Positions 8,559 through 17,011 of a stretch of DNA of 64,000 nt are shown here, in pieces. A model generated the notes under the pieces. That model ran no database searches, was not told the origin of the DNA, and saw nothing but the letters and a program-made list of their open reading frames with translations. The stretch is taken from assembly GCF_032051675.1 (NCBI RefSeq), contig NZ_CP116968.1:806001-870000 (forward strand), written 5' to 3'. Every line of letters begins with the position of its first letter. The stretch's first letter is position 1. The position numbers were made by a program, and so were the translations under genes. The stretch comes from Candidatus Nitrospira neomarina (GTDB lineage: Bacteria; Nitrospirota; Nitrospiria; Nitrospirales; UBA8639).

Positions 8559-9927
8559 CCGAATCATGTATTATGTAATATATAATGTGCTGCTGGTTCT
8601 GGCCTTTCCCATTATCATCGGTCTTCTGCTGACAAAAAAACGCAGTCAACGCGGCCTATGGTGCCGGCTTGGGGCCGTTCCTGCCGAATTGCGGGATCTG
8701 CAAAAACCGGTCATCTGGATTCATGCCGTCTCCCTGGGCGAGGTGGCCACAATCGTTCCTCTGCTCCACGCGATGAAAGCACGGTATCCTCAATGGCCGT
8801 TGGTCGTGTCCACGGTGACGGAGACCGGTCGGGAAGTTGTGATCAAGCGTTTGGAGGGTGTGGCTGTCCATTGTTATGCTCCCGTTGATTTTTGGTGGGC
8901 GGTTGACCGGTATATCCGTATACTTCAGCCTCAGCTCTTTATTTTGGTCGAATCCGAATTCTGGCCCAATCTGCTGAAAAATCTTGAACGGCATCGGGTG
9001 CCGATCTGTCTTGTCAACGGGAGAATCTCTTCACGATCCTTTGCCAGATATCGCTGGGTCAGAGGTATGATGAAGCAGGTGTTGAGCTGTCTCGATCTGG
9101 CCTTAATGCAATCGGAACACGATGCTGAGCGCATCGGCCGGTTAGGGGCCGAGCCAAATACTATTCATGTCACCGGGAATATGAAGTTTGATCAAGGGCT
9201 TGGGCAAGGACATTCTGCCGATACTCATGTTTCTTTCAGAGCACTCTTCGCGTGCCAAGCTGCTGAGGTACTCATTGTGGCCGGGAGTACGCACCCTCAG
9301 GAAGAAGAGTGTTTGTTGGATGCGTACCGGCAGGTGATTGCCCAACACCCACAGGCGGTACTGGTGATGGCTCCACGCCATATCGAGCGTGCGGCTGCGC
9401 TTGAAAAGGTTATTCAACAGTATGGATTCGCTTGTGTCCGTCGCAGCCGGTTGGTGAAGGATGTCGGAGAACAGGCTTTTCAGAAGGGCCCCCGTGTCAT
9501 TGTGTTAGACACCAGAGGGGAGTTGGCCTTTGTCTACCGGGAGGCCTGGGTCACTTTTGTGGGAGGTACACTGGTTCCGGTTGGCGGACATAATTTGTTG
9601 GAACCTGCACAATGGGGTCGCCCCGTTCTATTTGGTCCCTATGTCGATCATTGCCGGGACATTGCCGGACGGCTTCTGAGAGCAGGGGGAGGCATACAAA
9701 TTCAGAATCAGGAGGATTTGGCCTCTCAATGGGTTCGTTTGATCGCGCATCCTTCAGCAGCCGAAGAGATGGGCCAAAGGGCGTTGGAAATGGTCCGGAC
9801 CCATGGGGGCGTCATCACCAGGAATCTTCAATGGATTGATCAACTCTTGAACAAGGACAATTCGGCCTTTTTTTCTTTGTCGGCGAAAGGGCCTTCTTCA
9901 CGCAAATCTCAAGAAGTGCTCCGATAA
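8539..9927 (+). CDS. waaA: 3-deoxy-D-manno-octulosonic acid (KDO) transferase WaaA
   Basis: Adds KDO from CMP-KDO to lipid IVA at the cytoplasmic face of the inner membrane. An N-terminal membrane anchor (MYYVIYNVLLVLAFPIIIGLL in frame) leads to WIHAVSLGEVATIVPLL, with the catalytic Glu of the conserved SLGE motif. Then come STVTETGREV, ESEFWPNLL, LVNGRISSRSF, VTGNMKFDQ, VAGSTHPQEEE, APRHIERA and the C-terminal sugar-nucleotide site FVGGTLVPVGGHNLLEPAQWG. 462 aa, slightly long because of a Ser/Lys-rich tail. The start ATG 8539 lies inside the end of the preceding reading frame; ATG 8566 is an alternative. Mono- or bifunctionality cannot be read from sequence. Confidence 0.95.
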   Translation: MRPSIGDRIMYYVIYNVLLVLAFPIIIGLLLTKKRSQRGLWCRLGAVPAELRDLQKPVIWIHAVSLGEVATIVPLLHAMKARYPQWPLVVSTVTETGREVVIKRLEGVAVHCYAPVDFWWAVDRYIRILQPQLFILVESEFWPNLLKNLERHRVPICLVNGRISSRSFARYRWVRGMMKQVLSCLDLALMQSEHDAERIGRLGAEPNTIHVTGNMKFDQGLGQGHSADTHVSFRALFACQAAEVLIVAGSTHPQEEECLLDAYRQVIAQHPQAVLVMAPRHIERAAALEKVIQQYGFACVRRSRLVKDVGEQAFQKGPRVIVLDTRGELAFVYREAWVTFVGGTLVPVGGHNLLEPAQWGRPVLFGPYVDHCRDIAGRLLRAGGGIQIQNQEDLASQWVRLIAHPSAAEEMGQRALEMVRTHGGVITRNLQWIDQLLNKDNSAFFSLSAKGPSSRKSQEVLR

Positions 9928-9973
9928 GCTGCCGTTAGAGCCCAGAATAAGGAGAGAATATGATCTCCGCCAT

Positions 9974-11083
9974 GTGTCCTTCGTGAACACAACGTCTCCT
10001 TCCCTTGATGTGAACCCGGAACGGCTCTGGCGTTGGTTGGACCGGCGTTGCCCATGGATTCTCCGGTGGTGTGCCGTTCCCTATGGTGCAGTCGGTCATT
10101 TGCGGAGGACGGCCTATCAACGTGGCTGGTTTCCTCAACATCGACTGCCAAAACCGGTGATCAGTGTGGGCAATATGACCGTGGGGGGTACCGGGAAGAC
10201 TCCATTGGTGATGTGGTTGGCCGCCAGACTTCATGAGCGGGGCAAGCGGGTGGCGATTTTAAGCCGAGGGTATGGAAGGGAATTTTCGGCAGTGAATAGG
10301 CTGGTCTCTGACGGGGTTTCGCTGAAGGAAGATTGGCGATCGGTAGGGGATGAAGCCATGCTGATGGCGCGCAAGTGCCCATGGGCGATTGTGGCTGTGG
10401 GAACCGATCGGTATCGTCTGGGACAGTGGGTGTTAGAGCAGGCCTCATGCGATTGCTTTCTTCTTGATGATGGCTTCCAGCATCTTTCTCTCTACCGTGA
10501 TCTGGACGTGCTCGTATTTGATGTAACTGATGTTGAGGGCTTAAGGGGAGTCGTGCCCGCCGGTCGAATGCGTGAACCGCTGTCCGCAGCTAAGTGGGCC
10601 ACAACATTCGTTTTCAGTCGCACGGAACAAGTTATATCTGTCGCATCACTTCAGAATCGAATTGAACAGAGCGTGGGAACGTCGATTGTTCCCATACGTC
10701 TGGAAACCGGACCTGGAATATTCACGCATATTGCGACAGGGAAATCTCAACCGGCCGGGGCCTTCAAGGGGACATCCTGTTTGCTCTTTAGCGGGATAGG
10801 CAATCCCGCCTCCTTTCGAACGAGTGTGGTCTCCTGTGGGTTGACGGTGGGTGAGGAGATTCGGTACCCCGATCATTTTGCCTATTCAGAAAAAGATGTT
10901 GAAGCGATTCGTGTAAAGATGCGACGTGTAGGGCTCGCTCTGGCGATCACAACAGAAAAAGATGCTGTGAAAATTCGAGAGCACCTGAAATGTGATGATC
11001 CTCTATGGTCGTTGGATGTGCAAGTCCGGATAACTCAAGGGGAAGACCAGTTACGTGAACAGGTCCATACCATCTGCCCATAG
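9974..11083 (+). CDS. lpxK: Tetraacyldisaccharide 4'-kinase LpxK
   Basis: Phosphorylates the 4' position of the lipid A disaccharide. It shows the family's P-loop region ISVGNMTVGGTGKTPLVMWL, then AILSRGYGRE, VGDEAMLMARKCP, LLDDGFQH and DVLVFDVTD, and the C-terminal TTEKDAVKI. 369 aa, a little above the usual 330-350. The start is uncertain: GTG 9974 and GTG 9983 are the upstream in-frame candidates and neither has its own Shine-Dalgarno. A strong one (AAGGAGAG) sits before an out-of-frame ATG 9960 whose 8-codon reading frame ends at TGA 9984-9986, overlapping GTG 9983. That arrangement suggests coupling through a mini-ORF. Confidence 0.94.
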   Translation: MSFVNTTSPSLDVNPERLWRWLDRRCPWILRWCAVPYGAVGHLRRTAYQRGWFPQHRLPKPVISVGNMTVGGTGKTPLVMWLAARLHERGKRVAILSRGYGREFSAVNRLVSDGVSLKEDWRSVGDEAMLMARKCPWAIVAVGTDRYRLGQWVLEQASCDCFLLDDGFQHLSLYRDLDVLVFDVTDVEGLRGVVPAGRMREPLSAAKWATTFVFSRTEQVISVASLQNRIEQSVGTSIVPIRLETGPGIFTHIATGKSQPAGAFKGTSCLLFSGIGNPASFRTSVVSCGLTVGEEIRYPDHFAYSEKDVEAIRVKMRRVGLALAITTEKDAVKIREHLKCDDPLWSLDVQVRITQGEDQLREQVHTICP

Positions 11084-11151
11084 GACTCGGATATGGTAGG
11101 ACAGATAGGGTCAAGAAGGTCGGTTCATGTGAGAGGGCATATCGTGTTTCG

Positions 11152-12240
11152 ATGAACATTCTCGTCCGCGTCCCCAACTGGATCGGAGATGCCGTGATGT
11201 GCTTGCCGGCACTCATGGATTTACGGAATCATGATCCGCATGCCAAGATCACGGTGTTAGCCAGGCCGATCATCGGAGAATTGTTGGAAGGACATCCGGG
11301 CGTGGATGAGGTCATGATGTATATCCATCAAGGGGAACATCAGGGCCTTTCCGGGCTTTGGCACCTCATTCAACTTGTGAAAAGAAAGAAATTTGATCGT
11401 GCGGTATTATTCCAAAATGCCTTTGAAGCGGCCCTCATTGTCTGGGTGGCCGGCATCCCATCCCGCATCGGATATGCGACGGACGGACGGCGTTGGCTTC
11501 TGTCCGAACCTGTGCCCAGACCGGATCGGGCTCCCCTGCATCATACGGCGTATTATCAGGAACTCGTGAAAACCATCACCCACTCTCCCGGGAAAAACGA
11601 CGGGACCCCTCAACTTTTTCTCTCTCCTGAGGTGAAGCAGGCATGTGCCAGACAGTTTCCTGAGCTATTTCTTCCATCAGACGGTATGGTCATTGGGATC
11701 AATCCCGGTTCGGTGTATGGATCAGCCAAGCGATGGATACCGGAACGTTTCGCGGAGGTGGGTGATCGGCTGGTTGAACAGCTGACAAAAGAATTTCCGG
11801 GGGCTCCGTGTGTCCGCTGTGTCCTGATTGGAGGCAAAGGAGAAGAAGTGCTTGCGCAGGACATTGCCAGACGAATGCGGAATGAGCCGGTTGTCCTGTC
11901 AGGAAAAACCACCATACAGGAGTTAATGGGAGTGTTGACACGCTGCTCCGTCTTGATTACCAACGACACGGGACCCATGCATGTGGCACAGGCTCTTGGG
12001 GTACCGGTCGCGGCGATTTTTGGTTCAACGGATCCCTCCACGACAAGTCCTCATGAGCAATTCAGTGGCGTGGTGACGGGATCGGTCCGTTGTGCACCCT
12101 GTTTATTGCGCGCCTGCCCGATTGACCATCGTTGCATGACCCAAGTGTCCGTTGAGCAGGTTGTGGACGTCGCGCTGTCTCAAATCAGGATGTCATCGGG
12201 CTATCGGAATGAGGGTCGGATCAGAGGGCATGTTGGATGA
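11152..12240 (+). CDS. waaF: ADP-heptose--LPS heptosyltransferase II WaaF
   Basis: GT9 family; adds the second L-glycero-D-manno-heptose to the inner core. N-terminus MNILVRVPNWIGDAVMCLPAL is the WaaF signature. Then come FDRAVLFQNAFEAAL, GYATDGRRWLL, INPGSVYGSAKRWIPERFAEV with the conserved G(S/A)xYGxAKRWP-like stretch, and ITNDTGPMHVAQALGVPVAAIFG with the ADP-heptose-binding Asp. A Cys cluster CAPCLLRACPIDHRC closes the protein, as in many WaaF. 362 aa. Its stop overlaps gmhB (ATGA), tying heptosyl transfer to ADP-heptose supply. Confidence 0.94.
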   Translation: MNILVRVPNWIGDAVMCLPALMDLRNHDPHAKITVLARPIIGELLEGHPGVDEVMMYIHQGEHQGLSGLWHLIQLVKRKKFDRAVLFQNAFEAALIVWVAGIPSRIGYATDGRRWLLSEPVPRPDRAPLHHTAYYQELVKTITHSPGKNDGTPQLFLSPEVKQACARQFPELFLPSDGMVIGINPGSVYGSAKRWIPERFAEVGDRLVEQLTKEFPGAPCVRCVLIGGKGEEVLAQDIARRMRNEPVVLSGKTTIQELMGVLTRCSVLITNDTGPMHVAQALGVPVAAIFGSTDPSTTSPHEQFSGVVTGSVRCAPCLLRACPIDHRCMTQVSVEQVVDVALSQIRMSSGYRNEGRIRGHVG

Positions 12241-12839
12241 GAAATGATTCTGCCGCGCGGGGGAGGGCCGTGTTTTTGGATCGGGATGGCACCTTGAACC
12301 ACGATACGGGGTATGTCACTTCTCCCCAACAATTGATGTTGTTTTCCGGAGTCCCTGAAGCCATCGCTCGATTAAATGACTTAGGAGTTATGGTGCTTCT
12401 GGTCACCAATCAATCGGCTATTGGTCGAGGGATGATGACCATCGAAGGGTTGGAATCGATTCATGACAGGCTGGAGGAGTTGATTCGTCCCTATGGAGCC
12501 AGGATTGATGGTATTTTCTTTTGCCCTCATCATCCTCAAGACGGATGTGGATGTCGAAAGCCCAAGGCGGGATTAATTCAACAAGCGGTCACTCGATTTG
12601 CTCTCGATGCATCGCAGTGTTATCTGGTCGGGGACAAACGCAGTGATTTAGAGGCGGCTCGCACCGCCTCGGTACCCGGTGTCCTGGTCATGACGAGTTC
12701 GTATAGTGCGGATGTGGTGAAGGCGAGAGATGCCGGACAGGTGCCGATTGCCTATGTCGCGGACAGCTTTGTGCATGCCGTTGACTGGATAGAACAGCAG
12801 ATAATGAACCGTGACAACCGAATCAGACAAAACCGTTGA
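12237..12839 (+). CDS. gmhB: D-glycero-D-manno-heptose 1,7-bisphosphate 7-phosphatase GmhB
   Basis: A HAD-superfamily phosphatase in ADP-heptose synthesis. DxD motif VFLDRDGTLNHDTGYV; VTNQSAIGRGMM provides the second motif; the Zn-binding loop CPHHPQDGCGCRKPKAGL is diagnostic of GmhB; YLVGDKRSDLEAARTA provides the acidic motif. 200 aa. ATG 12237 overlaps the waaF stop by 4 bases. The other pathway enzymes (GmhA, HldE/RfaE) are not in the window. A histidinol-phosphatase role is unlikely given the heptosyltransferase neighbours. Confidence 0.93.
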   Translation: MRNDSAARGRAVFLDRDGTLNHDTGYVTSPQQLMLFSGVPEAIARLNDLGVMVLLVTNQSAIGRGMMTIEGLESIHDRLEELIRPYGARIDGIFFCPHHPQDGCGCRKPKAGLIQQAVTRFALDASQCYLVGDKRSDLEAARTASVPGVLVMTSSYSADVVKARDAGQVPIAYVADSFVHAVDWIEQQIMNRDNRIRQNR

Positions 12840-12914
12840 AGCCGCTCATCCATTCATGCGCGTTATTGGGGTATCGTTTGTTGTCGATGGGCTAACTGTT
12901 TCTCGCGGGTACGT

Positions 12915-14015
12915 ATGGACATCACTCCACAGCGCATCCTGGTCATCAAATTAAGTTCGCTGGGCGATATTGTTCATGCTCTTCCAGCAGTGGCTGCGTT
13001 GCGTCAGCGGTTCCCGTACGCCCGTCTGACCTGGATGGTTAAAGAGATCTGGGCGCCGATTCTGGAAGGGAATCCCGATATTGATGACATTTTGTCTGTA
13101 AATGTGTCTTGGCAGAATTGGCCGCATATCTTTCGTACACTCCGGAGAGGGAAGTTCGATCTGGTTGTGGATTTTCAAGGGCTGTTTCGTTCAGGGATCT
13201 TCGGCGGGATGACGGGAGCTCGAACCCGTGTGGGTTTTGCGCGAGCCAGGGAAGGGGCGACCTGGTTTTATACACACCAGGTGCCTTTGCCTGAGACGAA
13301 ACCTTCCCCCTGGCGTTTGTTGGAGGTTCATGCCGTTGACCGGAATGTCGCGATTACCACTTTTCTGGGCGCACCCTCATCTACTCCGGTGTTCCATCTG
13401 CCTCAATCGTCTACCGATTGTTTCACAATCGAAACGATGCTTCAGGATGCACGCGTCCTGGACCATGAATATTTGATTGCTTTGGCACCTTGGACACGGG
13501 CTGCCATGAAATCCTGGCCGTTTGAACGGTTTGTGGCCCTGGCCATCGAATTGGTGCAGTGGCCCGATGTTCGTGTTGTACTTTTGGGTGGGGCGTCAGA
13601 CATTTCTGCTGCCGGTGAATTTGACCGTCTTGTGCCTCAGGGTCTGATCAATCTGGTCGGGCGACTGTCTCTTTCTCAATTACCCTCACTCATGCGAAGA
13701 ATGCACCTGCTCATTGGAAACGATTCGGCGCCCATTCACCTTGCAGCGGGAGTGGGCATTCCTGTGGTCGCAATCTTTGGCTCCACCCATCCCAAAGCCA
13801 CAGGTCCCTATCCCTTGGGAAAGCATGTTATCGTACGCACGGAATTGCCCTGCAGTCCCTGTGGAGCACGAACATGCAGAAATCCCAATTATCTGGAGTG
13901 CATGGAATCGGTCTCGCTCACGGATCTCCTTCGTGAGATCAAAAAAATCGTCGGGGGCTTCTCTCGTCGAAAAGACGATCGCGTGGCGGCAACCCCATTC
14001 CCGGCGAAACCGTAA
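12915..14015 (+). CDS. waaC: LPS heptosyltransferase I WaaC (GT9 family)
   Basis: Transfers the first heptose to KDO2-lipid A. It opens with ILVIKLSSLGDIVHALPAV, the typical WaaC pattern, then WMVKEIWAPILEGNPDID, FDLVVDFQGLFRSGIFG, APWTRAAMKSWPFERF, LGGASDISAAGEF and IGNDSAPIHLAAGVGIPVV. Ends with a Cys-rich stretch CSPCGARTCRN...C like the other two GT9 proteins in the cluster. 366 aa. It follows gmhB after a 75 bp gap. Assignment to WaaC rather than another GT9 rests on the N-terminal pattern and its place next to waaF. Confidence 0.88.
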   Translation: MDITPQRILVIKLSSLGDIVHALPAVAALRQRFPYARLTWMVKEIWAPILEGNPDIDDILSVNVSWQNWPHIFRTLRRGKFDLVVDFQGLFRSGIFGGMTGARTRVGFARAREGATWFYTHQVPLPETKPSPWRLLEVHAVDRNVAITTFLGAPSSTPVFHLPQSSTDCFTIETMLQDARVLDHEYLIALAPWTRAAMKSWPFERFVALAIELVQWPDVRVVLLGGASDISAAGEFDRLVPQGLINLVGRLSLSQLPSLMRRMHLLIGNDSAPIHLAAGVGIPVVAIFGSTHPKATGPYPLGKHVIVRTELPCSPCGARTCRNPNYLECMESVSLTDLLREIKKIVGGFSRRKDDRVAATPFPAKP

Positions 14016-14045
14016 ATCTGTGAGGAGGACGAAGGAAAAAACCGC

Positions 14046-14813
14046 ATGACGGAACAACGCACGAGAGAAAAAGTTTCCGCTGTGGTGATTGCCTATAATG
14101 ATGCACCGAACATGCGGAAATGTTTAGAGAGTCTTCATTGGGTGGATGAATTGGTCGTGATCGATTCTCATAGCACGGATGGGACCACTGATATCTGCCG
14201 TGAATTTACCTCCAAGATTTTCCACTATCCCTTCCAGGGGTTTGGGGTGCTTCGGAATCACGCCCTGACCCATGCCGCGCATGATTGGGTGCTGAGCCTG
14301 GATACGGACGAACGAGTGACGCCAACGGTGCAGGAGGAAATCGAACAGTTGCTTCTGGAGGGGCCTTCGGCACAGGCGTATAAGATCCCCAGAAGAAATT
14401 TCTTCCTTGGGCGGTGGATTAAGCATTGTGGCTGGTACCCTGATTACCGGCAACCCCAGCTTTTTCATAAGGGACATATGCGATATCGAGAGGAGCTGGT
14501 CCATGAGGGCTATGAGCTGAAGGGGAAACTTGGATATCTTCATGCCAGTCTGGAGCAGATACCCTTTCGGGATATCGATCACTACTTTCGCAAAATGGAT
14601 CGGTATTCCAGCTTGCGGGCGGAGGACATGCATCGTGAAGGCCGGACATTCCGCCCCCATCAGTTGGTGCTTCGTCCTTTATTTACCTTTCTGAAAATGT
14701 ATGTGTTTCGGGGGGGGATGTTGGACCGAAAACCGGGGCTGATTTTATCCATGTTGTATGCCTATTACACCTTTGTGAAATACGCCAAGTTGTGGGAAAT
14801 GCAAAAAAGTTGA
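14046..14813 (+). CDS. Family 2 glycosyltransferase, WaaE/KdtX-like LPS core glucosyltransferase
   Basis: A GT-A fold enzyme: VSAVVIAYNDAPNMRKCLES, VDELVVIDSHSTDGTTDIC, then the DXD-like LSLDTDERVTP near residue 85, and YPDYRQPQLFHKG. The C-terminus PGLILSMLYAYYTFVKYAKLWE is typical of WaaE/KdtX-type proteins that add glucose to the inner core. 255 aa. A close paralogue lies at 17012-17833. A G8 run (14710-14717) falls within the coding sequence. Donor and acceptor sugars cannot be told from sequence. A Shine-Dalgarno-like GAGGAGG lies upstream of ATG 14046, though at a long spacing. Confidence 0.87.
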   Translation: MTEQRTREKVSAVVIAYNDAPNMRKCLESLHWVDELVVIDSHSTDGTTDICREFTSKIFHYPFQGFGVLRNHALTHAAHDWVLSLDTDERVTPTVQEEIEQLLLEGPSAQAYKIPRRNFFLGRWIKHCGWYPDYRQPQLFHKGHMRYREELVHEGYELKGKLGYLHASLEQIPFRDIDHYFRKMDRYSSLRAEDMHREGRTFRPHQLVLRPLFTFLKMYVFRGGMLDRKPGLILSMLYAYYTFVKYAKLWEMQKS

Positions 14814-14898
14814 TTCTATGGACCTCCTCTGCGATCCCGTTGATTCTCCAATGACTATGCCGAAGGTAAGCCCAATTTTCTCTCGTCATCAGAGACCC

Positions 14899-16023
14899 AT
14901 GCGCATTCTTCACACGGAATCTTCGTCAGGGATAGGAGGGCAGGAATATCGCGTGTTGGAGGAAGCGAAAGGGATGGAGAAGCGTGGCCATACGGTGATC
15001 GTGGCTGCCCCTCATGGGAGTCAATTGGCCGCCCTTGCCGAACAGCGAGGACTCCAGGTCAAAACAACCACGGCCGGCAAGCTTGGGTGGTTCACCTTGG
15101 TCCCCTCCTATTTGCGAATCCTGAAACACTATGAAATTGATGTGGTCAATACGCATGGGTCTCTTGATAGTTGGACGGCGTCGATTGCCGGACGGATCTC
15201 ATCCCTACGGCCCATTATTGTCCGGACCCGCCATAAAAGCACACCGGTCTCACGGACCTGGCGGCACCGACTCCTCTATGGGAAATTGCCGCACGTCGTC
15301 ACCACCACCGGTGAGGCAGTCAGACAAGGATTGATGACACGGACCCGGTTGAACCCTTCCCGGGTCATTTCGATTCCCACGGGAGTTGATTTGGACCGGT
15401 TCCATCCTCAACCCCCGGATGCGTCCTTACGAAAGAGCTTGGGGCTTGGAAGCCAAGGTCCTCTGATCGGTGCCGTCACCTTTCTGCGCCCGGAAAAGGG
15501 CATGGCGGTCTTGATCGAGGCCGTCCGGTGGCTCACGCAACGCTTTTCCACCGTCCAGTGCCTCATCATCGGAGATGGCGGAGAACAGCCGGCACTGTTG
15601 GGTCGCATTCGAGAGCTTGGCTTGGAGCACTGTGTGCATCTCATCGGGTTTCGGCAGGATGTGCCGGCTCTGCTGGCGATACTTGATGTGGTGGTCATTC
15701 CTTCCTTTGAAGAAGGGATTCCTCAATCTCTCACTCAAGCCTTAGCCATGGAACGTCCTGTGGTCGCTTCTGCGGTGGGAGGAGTGCCTGAAGTGGTGCA
15801 GGACGGCCGGAGCGGACTGTTGGTCCCTCCACGAGCCCCCGAGATCTTAGCCGAGAAAATTGCCTGTCTTCTTTCCGATCCCATTGCCGCGACCCGAATG
15901 GGGAAGATCGGGCGACAGATTATTCACGAACGATTTTCCCTGGATCACATGCTGACTCAAACGGAGTCGGTATATCGGCAATTGATACAATCAACCTCCC
16001 CCGTTGTCGTGAAGAAGCCTTGA
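14899..16023 (+). CDS. Family 4 glycosyltransferase (GT-B), LPS core/outer core
   Basis: The frame is open from ATG 14818, but homology-like sequence begins at ATG 14899 (MRILHTESSSGIGGQEYRVL), the preferred start. N-terminal acceptor domain with GHTVIVAAPHGSQLAALAE and VVNTHGSLDSW; the C-terminal GT4 donor domain follows with ISIPTGVDLDRFHP, VTFLRPEKGMAVLIEAVRWL, LIIGDGGEQPALL, the EX7E region PSFEEGIPQSLTQALAMERP and GGVPEVVQDGRSGLLVPP. About 374 aa. It acts on a sugar nucleotide at the inner membrane; substrate unknown. It sits 85 bp after the GT2 gene and ahead of a deacetylase. Confidence 0.86.
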   Translation: MRILHTESSSGIGGQEYRVLEEAKGMEKRGHTVIVAAPHGSQLAALAEQRGLQVKTTTAGKLGWFTLVPSYLRILKHYEIDVVNTHGSLDSWTASIAGRISSLRPIIVRTRHKSTPVSRTWRHRLLYGKLPHVVTTTGEAVRQGLMTRTRLNPSRVISIPTGVDLDRFHPQPPDASLRKSLGLGSQGPLIGAVTFLRPEKGMAVLIEAVRWLTQRFSTVQCLIIGDGGEQPALLGRIRELGLEHCVHLIGFRQDVPALLAILDVVVIPSFEEGIPQSLTQALAMERPVVASAVGGVPEVVQDGRSGLLVPPRAPEILAEKIACLLSDPIAATRMGKIGRQIIHERFSLDHMLTQTESVYRQLIQSTSPVVVKKP

Positions 16024-16080
16024 ACGGGTGTGGGGCGCGTCCGCGACTTAGCCGGGTTGAGCTGCAAAGGATTCTCGAAC

Positions 16081-16851
16081 ATGGTTTGTCTGACAGGGGA
16101 TGTCCACCAACGCTCGTATCGGGGAACCGATACGCCATTTTCCTCTCAAACAGAAGTCGCATTAGCCGCGAAATATTGTGATATTGCCGGAAAATACGGA
16201 GTGAAAGTCACACTGTTGTTTACCGGAAAAGCCTGTCAGGAAGAACCGGACACGGTGAAAATCCTATCGGATCTGCCGCATTGTGAAATTGGTGGCCATA
16301 CCTTTGCGGCCTTTCGAGATCCGTTATCTCGAATATTCAAGAAAGTGTATGGAACGCCATGGGGAACCACTGCGCACCAACTTCGTGATATTCAGAAGAC
16401 CATTGCCAGCATTCAACAGGTGACGGGCCAACGAATTCAGACCTGGCGAAACCATAGTTATGTACGAACCGCTGATACGGATCGGTTATTAGAATCCTGT
16501 GGAATCCATGTGGTATCCGATGAGGTCTCCGATTTGAAAATATCCGCCGAATGGGTGCGTCCCGGCTATCGTTCGGTTCCGATGAATGTTCTTCCGGATC
16601 ACGAACATGTGTTACATGGAAAATATCAACATGGGAAAACCAAGCCGGAGCGTCTTATCCACCGAATGCCTATCACGGAATGGGCCGATCGAGTGAAGGC
16701 GAGTATACGGTGTATTTGCGAGCAAGGAGGAACCGCGACGGTCCTTGCCCATCCGATGTGCATGGACGTCGCCGATGGCATGGTGGTGTTTGAGGAGCTG
16801 TGTCGATATATCCAGCCCTATGGAACGGTTTGGCTATCAGAAGTCCAGTGA
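16081..16851 (+). CDS. NodB-homology polysaccharide deacetylase
   Basis: Carbohydrate esterase 4 type. From ATG 16081 the protein starts MVCLTGDVHQRSY, giving the first catalytic/metal Asp. Then come VTLLFTGKAC, CEIGGHTFAAFRD with metal His, TWRNHSYVRTADTDRLLESC for motif 3 and TATVLAHPMCMDVAD for the terminal catalytic His. 256 aa; the open frame extends to GTG 16030, but that stretch has no family pattern. No signal peptide, so it likely acts in the cytoplasm on a lipid-linked or core sugar. It lies between glycosyltransferase genes, which suggests removal of an N-acetyl group from a core or O-chain hexosamine. Confidence 0.83.
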   Translation: MVCLTGDVHQRSYRGTDTPFSSQTEVALAAKYCDIAGKYGVKVTLLFTGKACQEEPDTVKILSDLPHCEIGGHTFAAFRDPLSRIFKKVYGTPWGTTAHQLRDIQKTIASIQQVTGQRIQTWRNHSYVRTADTDRLLESCGIHVVSDEVSDLKISAEWVRPGYRSVPMNVLPDHEHVLHGKYQHGKTKPERLIHRMPITEWADRVKASIRCICEQGGTATVLAHPMCMDVADGMVVFEELCRYIQPYGTVWLSEVQ

Positions 16852-17011
16852 AGGAAATGTGCTGAGAAAATGAAATGCCGATTGAGGAGAGGTAGGGTGG
16901 GATACCTATGGGCAGAAATCGACTAATTGACGATGATGAACCAGACGGGACTCTGTGCGGGCATAGACTTTTCTTACCCCTGTTGGTTAGCGATAACGGA
17001 TCATTCATCTT

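Noticed and set aside
10572-10799. 75-codon frame inside lpxK
   Set aside because: Lies wholly within a well-supported gene and has no family pattern.
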